16,301 nt of DNA, from positions 1 to 16,301 of the forward strand of contig JBDIBF010000064.1 in assembly GCA_039812765.1 (NCBI GenBank), written 5' to 3'. The DNA is from JADJVL01 sp039812765. GTDB lineage: Bacteria > Acidobacteriota > Holophagae > Holophagales > Holophagaceae. The position numbers were made by a program, and so were the translations under genes. Shown here in pieces: positions 6,219-11,676 of this stretch (its first letter is position 1; each line of letters begins with the position of its first letter). Under the pieces are notes generated by a model. It searched no databases and had not been told where the DNA came from. It saw nothing but the letters and a program-made list of their open reading frames with translations.

Positions 6219-8485
6219 CACGGCTTCTTCTGCCCCATCAGGTTCAACGCCGACCCCGCCTTGAACCACCCGATCTGCTGCGCGTTGTAGGTGTGGTTCA
6301 ACGTGATGCGGTCCTCGCTGCCGTCCTTGTGCTTCGCCACCATCGTGAGCGGCACGCCGGGCTGGAAGTCCGTGAGGCCGAGGATGGAGACGCGGTCGTC
6401 CTCCTGGAGCTTGTCGTAGTCGGCGGGGTCCGCGAAGGTGAGGGGCAGCATGCCCTGCTTCTTCAGGTTGGTCTCGTGGATGCGGGCGAAGCTCTTCACG
6501 ATGATGGCCCGGCCGCCGAGGTGGCGCGGCTCCATGGCGGCGTGCTCCCGGCTCGAGCCCTCGCCGTAGTTCTCGTCGCCGATCACCACCCAGCCGCCCA
6601 ATTCTCCACGTTGGGCCGCGGCCTTGTAGGCCCGCGCCGTGGCCGGCACCTCGCCGGTCTCGCCGGTGAGCTGGTTCTTCACCTTGTTGGCCTCGCCGTT
6701 GAAGAAGTTGATGGCGCCGATGAGCAGGTTGTTGCTGATGTTGTCCAGGTGGCCGCGGAACTTCAGCCAGGGGCCCGCCATGCTGATGTGGTCCGTGGTG
6801 CACTTGCCCTTGGCCTTGATGAGGATGGGCATGTCCGTGAGGTCGCTGCCTTCCCAGGGCTTGAAGGGCTCCAGGAGCTGCAGGCGCTGGCTGGCGGGAT
6901 CCACGATCACCTGCACCTTGGAGCCGTCCGCCGCCGGCGGCTGGTAGGTGTTCGCGCCGGGGTCGAAGGCCTTGTGGGGGAGCTGCTCGCCGCTGGGGGG
7001 ATCCAGCTTGAAGGTCGAGCCGTCGGCGGCGGTGAGCGAGTCCGTCACCGGGTTGAAGGTGAGGCGTCCCGCGATGGCGAAGGCCGTCACGATCTCCGGG
7101 CTCGCCACGAAGGCGTGGGTGTCCGGGTTGCTGTCGTTGCGGGCCGCGAAGTTGCGGTTGAAGGACGTGATGATGGAGTTCCGGTCGCCCTTCTTCACGT
7201 CGTGGCGCTTCCACTGGCCGATGCAGGGCCCGCAGGCGTTGGCCATCACCACGCCGCCCACCTGCGTGAAGACCTCCATCTGGCCGTCCCGCTGGATCGT
7301 GGCGCGGATCTGCTCGCTGCCCGGGGAGATCATGAACTCGCTCCTGGCCTTCAGCCCGTGGGCCAGGGCCTGCTTCGCCAGGCTGGCGGCGCGCTCCATG
7401 TCCTCGTAGCTGGAGTTGGTGCAGCTCCCGATGAGGCCGACCTTCAGCTCCTCGGGGTAGCCCTTCTCCTTCACCGCCGCCGCGAACTTCGAGAGCGGCC
7501 AGGCCAGGTCCGGCGTGAAGGGGCCGTTGATGTGGGGCTCCAGTTCCGAAAGGTTGATCTCGATGACCTGGTCGTACTCGCAGCCCTCGTCGGCCTTCAG
7601 GTGCTCCGCGAAGGCCTCCGCCAGCTCGGCCAGCGCCACGCGGCTGGTGGCGCGCAGGTACTGGCTCATGCGGTGGTTGAAGGGGAAGACCGATGTGGTC
7701 GCGCCGATCTCCGCGCCCATGTTGCAGATGGTGCCCATGCCCGTGCAGGAGATGGAGTCCACGCCCTCGCCGAAGTACTCCACGATGGCGCCGGTGCCGC
7801 CCTTCACCGTGAGGATGCCCGCCAGCTTGAGGATCACGTCCTTGGGGGAGGCCCAGCCGCTCAGCTTGCCCGTCAGCTTCACGCCGATGAGCTTGGGCGC
7901 CTTCAGCTCCCAGGGCAGGCCCGCCATCACGTCCACCGCGTCGGCGCCGCCCACGCCGATGGCGATCATGCCCAGCCCGCCCGCGTTAGGCGTGTGGGAG
8001 TCGGTGCCGATCATCATGCCGCCGGGGAAGGCGTAGTTCTCCAGCACCACCTGGTGGATGATGCCGCTGCCGGGCTTCCAGAAACCCAGGCCGAACTTGT
8101 TGGAGACCGAGGAGAGGAAGTCGTAGACCTCGCGGTTCTCCGTGTTCGCGCGCTCCAGGTCCTTCGCGCTGCCCACTTCCGCCTGGATCAGGTGGTCGCA
8201 GTGCACGGTGGAGGGCACCGCGGCCTCCGGCAGGCCCGAGCTCATGAACTGCAGCAGGGCCATCTGGGCCGTGGCGTCCTGCATGGCCACGCGGTCCGGG
8301 CGCAGGTCCAGGTAGGACTTGCCCCGCACGATCTCCTGGTGCGCCGCGTCGTCAAGGTGCCCGTAGACGATCTTTTCCGCGAGGCTGAGGGGCCGGTTGA
8401 GGCGCTGCCGGACGGTCCTGATGTTGGCCTCCATCTTCTCGTAGACGGCCTTCACGAAGGCGGGCGTGGACTCGATCTGGGCCAT
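6218..8485 (-). CDS. acn: Aconitate hydratase, mitochondrial-type
   Basis: The 755-residue enzyme interconverts citrate and isocitrate in the TCA cycle, in the cytoplasm. The three [4Fe-4S] ligands are visible: Cys355 in Ile-Gly-Ser-Cys-Thr-Asn-Ser, and Cys418 and Cys421 in Ala-Cys-Gly-Pro-Cys-Ile-Gly. Also present are His-Cys-Asp-His near residue 100, the Gly-Thr-Asp-Ser-His-Thr-Pro-Asn-Ala-Gly motif, and the C-terminal swivel-domain motif Gly-Glu-Gly-Ser-Ser-Arg-Glu-His-Ala. Length and N-terminal pattern fit the mitochondrial-like aconitase clade of about 750-780 residues, not AcnA (about 890) or AcnB (about 860). ATG at 8485 has GGAG 8 nt upstream, and upstream in-frame codons look non-coding. 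It heads a minus-strand group with the TonB_C and DoxX-like genes. The TetR gene ends 95 bp upstream on the same strand, and a candidate promoter lies in that gap. Confidence 0.97.
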   Translation of the reverse strand: MAQIESTPAFVKAVYEKMEANIRTVRQRLNRPLSLAEKIVYGHLDDAAHQEIVRGKSYLDLRPDRVAMQDATAQMALLQFMSSGLPEAAVPSTVHCDHLIQAEVGSAKDLERANTENREVYDFLSSVSNKFGLGFWKPGSGIIHQVVLENYAFPGGMMIGTDSHTPNAGGLGMIAIGVGGADAVDVMAGLPWELKAPKLIGVKLTGKLSGWASPKDVILKLAGILTVKGGTGAIVEYFGEGVDSISCTGMGTICNMGAEIGATTSVFPFNHRMSQYLRATSRVALAELAEAFAEHLKADEGCEYDQVIEINLSELEPHINGPFTPDLAWPLSKFAAAVKEKGYPEELKVGLIGSCTNSSYEDMERAASLAKQALAHGLKARSEFMISPGSEQIRATIQRDGQMEVFTQVGGVVMANACGPCIGQWKRHDVKKGDRNSIITSFNRNFAARNDSNPDTHAFVASPEIVTAFAIAGRLTFNPVTDSLTAADGSTFKLDPPSGEQLPHKAFDPGANTYQPPAADGSKVQVIVDPASQRLQLLEPFKPWEGSDLTDMPILIKAKGKCTTDHISMAGPWLKFRGHLDNISNNLLIGAINFFNGEANKVKNQLTGETGEVPATARAYKAAAQRGELGGWVVIGDENYGEGSSREHAAMEPRHLGGRAIIVKSFARIHETNLKKQGMLPLTFADPADYDKLQEDDRVSILGLTDFQPGVPLTMVAKHKDGSEDRITLNHTYNAQQIGWFKAGSALNLMGQKKP

Positions 8486-8512
8486 GGCGGGACTCCTCGG
8501 ACGCGAAATTCC

Positions 8513-8518
8513 AGTGTA
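8513..8518 (-). promoter_or_regulatory. Possible -10 element for aconitase
   Basis: The minus strand reads TACACT at 8518-8513, 4 of 6 matches to the -10 consensus. It lies about 28 nt before the aconitase ATG at 8485, in the 95-bp gap after the TetR gene. No good -35 lies 16-18 bp upstream, so this is tentative. Confidence 0.28.
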
Positions 8519-8580
8519 GCGCCCCGGCCCGCCGACCCGGATCACGCAGGCGGCGCCGCACCCCTACACCCGGCGGGCCC

Positions 8581-9141
8581 TCAGGCGGGGCGCAGGAAGT
8601 CCCGGCGCAGGGCCTTCACGGCCCGGGCGAAGGGGGCCGTGTCCCCCAGGCCCCGGGCCACCACCAGGCTCCCCTGGAGGGCCACCAGGGCGCCCTCGGC
8701 CCGGACGCGGGCCTCGGCCTTCGGCAGGCCCGCGTCCAGGACCAGGCGCTCGAAGCCGCCCTGCAGCCGCTGCAGCACCGCCTTCACCGCCGAGCGCACC
8801 GCCGGGCTGCCGCCCAGGGGCATGACGTCCAGGAGGCAGGACTTCGAACCGCCCGCGTAGAACCCGTCCAGGGCCTTGAGCACCGAGGCCAGACGGGCGG
8901 CCGGCTCGCCGCTCCCCTCCATCGGGGCGAAGACGTTCGCCTCCAGCCAGGTTCCTGCGAGGGCCATGACGGCCTCCGCCATCTCGCCCTTCCCGCCGGG
9001 GAAGTGGTGGTAGAGGCTCGCCTTGCCCAGGCCCGTGACCTCGGAGATGCGGCTCAGGGAGACGCCGTCGAAGCCGCAGCCCCGGAACTCGTCCATGAGG
9101 CCCAGCAGGATCCCTTCCCGGGTGGAACGTTCGCCGCTCAT
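8581..9141 (-). CDS. TetR/AcrR-family transcriptional repressor
   Basis: The 186-residue product has the TetR N-terminal helix-turn-helix at residues about 10-50: Ile-Ser-Glu-Val-Thr-Gly-Leu-Gly-Lys-Ala-Ser-Leu-Tyr-His-His-Phe, with the usual Tyr-x-His-Phe end at 44-47. The C-terminal region (about 60-186) is helical with a Gly-Ser-Lys-Ser-Cys-Leu-Leu segment and resembles the LmrA/YxaF-type ligand domain. Cysteines near 22 and 100 might sense oxidants or electrophiles, but this is a guess. ATG at 9141 is chosen because the HTH follows at normal distance and upstream codons cross the operator. No Shine-Dalgarno is evident. It is divergent from the DsrE-like and flavin-binding genes. One of two identical operators lies 14-29 bp before its ATG, so autorepression and control of the neighbours are likely. 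Confidence 0.93.
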   Translation of the reverse strand: MSGERSTREGILLGLMDEFRGCGFDGVSLSRISEVTGLGKASLYHHFPGGKGEMAEAVMALAGTWLEANVFAPMEGSGEPAARLASVLKALDGFYAGGSKSCLLDVMPLGGSPAVRSAVKAVLQRLQGGFERLVLDAGLPKAEARVRAEGALVALQGSLVVARGLGDTAPFARAVKALRRDFLRPA

Positions 9142-9154
9142 GGGGAAAGGGTAC

Positions 9155-9170
9155 ACCGAACGATCGGTAC
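9155..9170 (-). promoter_or_regulatory. TetR operator copy 1 (near tetR start)
   Basis: Read on the minus strand, this is GTACCGATCGTTCGGT, identical to copy 2 at 9215-9230 on the plus strand. The ACCGA and TCGGT arms are an inverted repeat around a 4-nt centre, typical of TetR sites. It lies 14-29 bp before the regulator's ATG, where binding would block its transcription. Confidence 0.72.
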
Positions 9171-9179
9171 AAATAACCC

Positions 9180-9207
9180 TTGACGGCGGGAATCCGGGTC
9201 CTAGGAT
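9180..9207 (+). promoter_or_regulatory. Sigma-70-type promoter of the DsrE-like/flavin-protein operon
   Basis: TTGACG (9180-9185) and TAGGAT (9202-9207) are 16 bp apart, 5/6 and 4/6 matches to consensus. Predicted transcription would start near 9214, just before operator copy 2, so bound repressor would overlap the start site. The gene starts at 9247 with AGGAG 6 nt upstream. Confidence 0.65.
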
Positions 9208-9214
9208 TGAAACT

Positions 9215-9230
9215 GTACCGATCGTTCGGT
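9215..9230 (+). promoter_or_regulatory. TetR operator copy 2 (at the operon start site)
   Basis: GTACCGATCGTTCGGT, with inverted arms ACCGA (9217-9221) and TCGGT (9226-9230). It lies just downstream of the -10 box and 17-32 bp before the ATG at 9247. Its exact reverse complement is at 9155-9170, centres 60 bp apart. Confidence 0.75.
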
Positions 9231-9246
9231 CCATCCAGGAGACTCC

Positions 9247-9510
9247 ATGAGCAAGACCGCCATCGTCCTCTTCTCCGATCCCAAGGGCGGATCCGAGGAG
9301 GCCCTCGGACGCGCCTTCAACGCCCTCTTCCGCGCGGTGCGGGACAAGGTGGCCGGCGTCTGCGGCGGCTGCGCCGCGGCCTTCGGCGCCGCCGACGGGG
9401 CCCGGGCCACCGGCCTGCCGGTGACCGGCGAGCTCGCCATCCCCGGCGTCGGCAAGGTCATCAGCCTGGGGGACTACCTCGCCCGGGGCTACCGGCTCGT
9501 CAACTTCTGA
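9247..9510 (+). CDS. Short DsrE-like protein
   Basis: The 87-residue product starts with a beta strand Thr-Ala-Ile-Val-Leu-Phe-Ser-Asp, then Leu-Gly-Arg-Ala-Phe-Asn-Ala-Leu. It joins directly to a Val-Arg-Asp-Lys-Val-Ala-Gly-Val-Cys39-Gly-Gly-Cys42-Ala-Ala-Ala-Phe-Gly-Ala segment and ends in Gly-Tyr-Arg-Leu-Val-Asn-Phe. By memory this order (first strand, CxxC-Ala-x-Ala-Phe-Gly, C-terminal Gly-Tyr-x-x-x-x-Phe) matches uncharacterised DsrE-fold proteins, but the middle of about 30-40 residues with the usual Phe-Asp-Gly-Ala-Gly motif is absent. The frame is open and RBS good (AGGAG, 6 nt), so this looks like a natural short form. It is the first gene after the TetR-controlled promoter, 44 bp before the flavin-binding gene. 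A redox or sulfur role is possible from the CxxC. The family call is moderate. Confidence 0.8.
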   Translation: MSKTAIVLFSDPKGGSEEALGRAFNALFRAVRDKVAGVCGGCAAAFGAADGARATGLPVTGELAIPGVGKVISLGDYLARGYRLVNF

Positions 9511-9554
9511 TTCCGAATCCGTCCCTTCCCGGAACCCGCATGAAGGAGATCCCC

Positions 9555-10154
9555 ATGGCCCGGAAATTCATGGAGCGCGTCTTCACCCCAAAGGTCCGAA
9601 AGGCCGAGGAGGCCGCCTACGGGCGGTCCTTCGCGGTCCCGAGCGGAGGAGAACCCGACGCCCTCGGCCCGGAGGAGCGCGCCTTCATCGCGGACCGGGA
9701 CAGCTTCTACATGGCCACCGTCACCGAGGACGGCTGGCCCTATATCCAGCACCGGGGCGGACCCAGGGGCTTCCTCCAGGTGCTCGACGCCCACACGCTG
9801 GCCTTCGCCGATTTGGGCGGCAACCGCCAGCTCGTGAGCGTCGGCAACCTGGAGGGCGACGCGCGGGTGGCCCTCTTCCTCATGGACTACGCCCAGCAGG
9901 CGCGGCTCAAGATCCTCGGCCGCGCGAAGGTCCTCGACCTGCGGCAGCACCCCGCCGAGGGCGAGCGCCGCCTGGGCGGGAGCCTGCCCCCCCGGGCCGA
10001 GCGCCTCTTCATCCTCGACATCGAGGGCTTCGACTGGAACTGCCCGCAGCACATCACGCCCCGCTACGACCCGGAGCAGGTGGCGGAGGCCCTCGCGCCC
10101 CTCAAGGCCCGCATCGCGGAGCTGGAGGCGCGGCTGGCGGCCCGGCCGGCCTGA
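9555..10154 (+). CDS. Pyridoxamine 5'-phosphate oxidase-like FMN-binding split-barrel protein
   Basis: The 199-residue product fits the pyridoxamine-phosphate-oxidase-like family, whose split beta-barrel binds FMN (or sometimes F420). Residues 49-98 hold the core: Asp-Ser-Phe-Tyr-Met-Ala-Thr-Val, Gly-Trp-Pro-Tyr-Ile-Gln-His-Arg-Gly-Gly-Pro and Gly-Asn-Arg-Gln. A C-terminal Asp160-Trp-Asn-Cys-Pro-Gln-His-Ile-Thr-Pro-Arg-Tyr motif follows, as in the subfamily I recall, and residues about 175-199 form a short coiled coil. The substrate is unknown, and the protein should not be read as a true pdxH. ATG at 9555 has AAGGAG 7 nt upstream and is preferred over ATG at 9540, which precedes that RBS. 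It lies 44 bp after the DsrE-like gene and is probably co-transcribed under the TetR-type regulator. The operon may deal with redox or electrophile stress, which is inference. Confidence 0.9.
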   Translation: MARKFMERVFTPKVRKAEEAAYGRSFAVPSGGEPDALGPEERAFIADRDSFYMATVTEDGWPYIQHRGGPRGFLQVLDAHTLAFADLGGNRQLVSVGNLEGDARVALFLMDYAQQARLKILGRAKVLDLRQHPAEGERRLGGSLPPRAERLFILDIEGFDWNCPQHITPRYDPEQVAEALAPLKARIAELEARLAARPA

Positions 10155-10169
10155 GGCGGGCCGAAACCC

Positions 10170-10197
10170 TTCGTTCCCGAGCTATTCGTATTAGAAT
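10170..10197 (+). promoter_or_regulatory. Promoter of the YoaK-MarR-SulP operon
   Basis: TTCGTT (10170-10175) and TAGAAT (10192-10197) are 16 bp apart. The -10 matches 5 of 6 and the -35 about 3 of 6. The stretch is unusually AT-rich for this DNA. Predicted transcription begins near 10204, about 16 nt before the leader ORF. Confidence 0.5.
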
Positions 10198-10219
10198 GAT
10201 TTCGGGCCCGGAGGTCAGG

Positions 10220-10252
10220 ATGGTCGGCGTAACCAGGGTGGGATCCCCGTGA
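10220..10252 (+). CDS. 10-codon leader ORF overlapping the DUF1275 start
   Basis: ATG at 10220 has a strong GGAGG (10210-10214) 5 nt upstream, and reads Met-Val-Gly-Val-Thr-Arg-Val-Gly-Ser-Pro, then TGA at 10250-10252. The stop overlaps the GTG of the next gene (10249-10251), so the two could be translationally coupled. It is too short to carry a domain; a regulatory leader is more likely than a functional peptide. A single-base error or true frameshift fusing it to the next gene is an alternative. Confidence 0.42.
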   Translation: MVGVTRVGSP

Positions 10253-11151
10253 GCCCGGCCTCGGCCCGCCGCCTCGTGCGCCTCGCCCGCAAGCGCACGG
10301 TCCGGCTGCTCCGGGGGAAGGTCCTCACGGCGGACCTCCAGCACGGCCTGGGCCGGGTCCTGGACCGCACCCTGGACCTGCTGCCCCTGGACGCGAAGCT
10401 GCTCACGAGGCAGCACGGGGAGCGGGACAAGCGCCTCAACCGCCAGCTCGCCTGGTCCCTCGCCTTCATCGCCGGGGCCGTCAACGCCGGCGGCTTCCTG
10501 GCGGTGAAGGCCTACACCTCCCACGTGACGGGCGCCGTCTCCCGCCTCTCCGACGAGCTGGCCCTGGGCCATCCCCAGCTCGCCCTCGGCGCCCTCGGCA
10601 TCGTCCTGTCCTTCCTCGCCGGGGCTTTCGCCGCGGGGCTGCTCATCAGCCTCGGCCGCCGGCGCCGCTTCCGCAGCCCCTGCGCCCTCAGCCTGATGAT
10701 CGAGGCCGGCCTGCTGCTGGTCTTCGGGTTCACGGGCTCGCGGCTGAACGCGCGGGTGGAGTTCTACCTGCCCGCCACGGTGATCCTGCTCTCCTTCATC
10801 ATGGGGATGCACAACGCGGCGGTGACCACCATCTCCAACGCCGAGGTGCGCACCACCCACATGACGGGCATCGTCACGGACCTGGGCACCGAGCTCAGCC
10901 GCCTGGTCTACGTCAACCGCTCGAGGCGCAAGGGGGTGGACCCGGTGCTGGCCAACCGGGACCGGCTGAAGCTCCACGGCCTCATCCTCGTGTCCTTCTT
11001 CGCCGGCGGCCTCGCCGGCGCGCTGGGCTTCAAGCACGTGGGCTTCAAGGTGACCGCCCTCTGCGCCGCCTTCCTCCTGGTGCTGGCCTGGCGGCCCGTC
11101 GTCCACGACCTCCGCGTCCGCCTGCGCCTCCAGCGCCAGGCGCCGCGCTGA
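10249..11151 (+). CDS. DUF1275 (YoaK-like) family membrane protein
   Basis: The 300-residue product has a basic, soluble N-terminal segment to about residue 65. A membrane domain follows with about five to six hydrophobic segments, including Ala-Gly-Ala-Val-Asn-Ala-Gly-Gly-Phe, Tyr-Thr-Ser-His-Val-Thr-Gly, Met-Gly-Met-His-Asn-Ala and Thr-His-Met-Thr-Gly. These are the hallmarks of DUF1275, whose members are usually about 220-250 residues, so the N-terminus here is extended by roughly 60. No function is established for the family. The start is GTG at 10249, with GGTGGGA nearby and the overlap with the leader ORF. No better in-frame start is seen downstream. It is followed 25 bp later by the MarR gene, same strand, suggesting an operon with the SulP transporter. 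Confidence 0.88.
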   Translation: MSPASARRLVRLARKRTVRLLRGKVLTADLQHGLGRVLDRTLDLLPLDAKLLTRQHGERDKRLNRQLAWSLAFIAGAVNAGGFLAVKAYTSHVTGAVSRLSDELALGHPQLALGALGIVLSFLAGAFAAGLLISLGRRRRFRSPCALSLMIEAGLLLVFGFTGSRLNARVEFYLPATVILLSFIMGMHNAAVTTISNAEVRTTHMTGIVTDLGTELSRLVYVNRSRRKGVDPVLANRDRLKLHGLILVSFFAGGLAGALGFKHVGFKVTALCAAFLLVLAWRPVVHDLRVRLRLQRQAPR

Positions 11152-11176
11152 TCCCCTCCGCGATCCGGGAGCCTTC

Positions 11177-11671
11177 ATGCCCGCCCGAACCCCGAACCCC
11201 AAGCCGCGGAAGGCCCAGGACATCGAGGCGGTGATGCAGAACCTCCGCCGCATGGTGAAGGCCCTGCAGATCTACGCCGCCTCCGTGGAGCGGGAGTACG
11301 GCATCACGGGACCGCAGCTCTGGGCCCTCTGGGAGCTGGGGCGCTCGGGCCCCCTCGCCCTGAAGGAGCTGGCGGAGCGCATGTACCTCGGCGGCAGCAC
11401 CGTGGTGGGCGTGCTGGACCGGCTCGAGTCCCGCGGGCTGGCGGAGCGCCTGCAGGACCCCGGCGACCGCCGCCGCGTCTCCATCCGCCTCACCCCCGCG
11501 GGCGCGGCGCTCCTGGGGAAGGCGCCCCACCCCGCCCACGGCCAGCTCCTCCACGCCCTCCAGGCCATGACCTCGACCCGGGTGGCGGAGCTGCGGGAGG
11601 CCACCGACAGCCTCGTCCACGCCATGGAGGCCGACGACCTGGAAGCCCGATTCTTCTTCTCGGAGACCTGA
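11177..11671 (+). CDS. MarR-family transcriptional regulator
   Basis: The 164-residue product has a winged helix-turn-helix at about residues 40-110. It includes Thr-Gly-Pro-Gln-Leu-Trp-Ala-Leu, Leu-Lys-Glu-Leu-Ala-Glu-Arg-Met, Ser-Thr-Val-Val-Gly-Val-Leu-Asp-Arg-Leu-Glu, and the wing Asp-Arg-Arg-Arg-Val-Ser-Ile-Arg-Leu-Thr near 97-106. N- and C-terminal helices would form the dimer interface. The N-terminus is basic and Pro-rich. GGGAG lies 5 nt before the ATG. The stop at 11671 is only 5 nt before the SulP start, so the regulator and transporter are almost certainly co-translated from one mRNA. I see no clear MarR palindrome at the upstream promoter. Ligand unknown. Confidence 0.92.
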   Translation: MPARTPNPKPRKAQDIEAVMQNLRRMVKALQIYAASVEREYGITGPQLWALWELGRSGPLALKELAERMYLGGSTVVGVLDRLESRGLAERLQDPGDRRRVSIRLTPAGAALLGKAPHPAHGQLLHALQAMTSTRVAELREATDSLVHAMEADDLEARFFFSET

Positions 11672-11676
11672 AGCCG

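Noticed and set aside
6197..8860. 887-codon plus-strand frame opposite aconitase
   Set aside because: No domain, Val/Ala/His/Gly-biased, and exactly antisense to a well-defined aconitase.
10147..10163. CGGCC-N7-GGCCG at the end of the flavin-protein gene as a terminator
   Set aside because: Five-bp stem with the stop codon in its loop and no T-run. Too weak.
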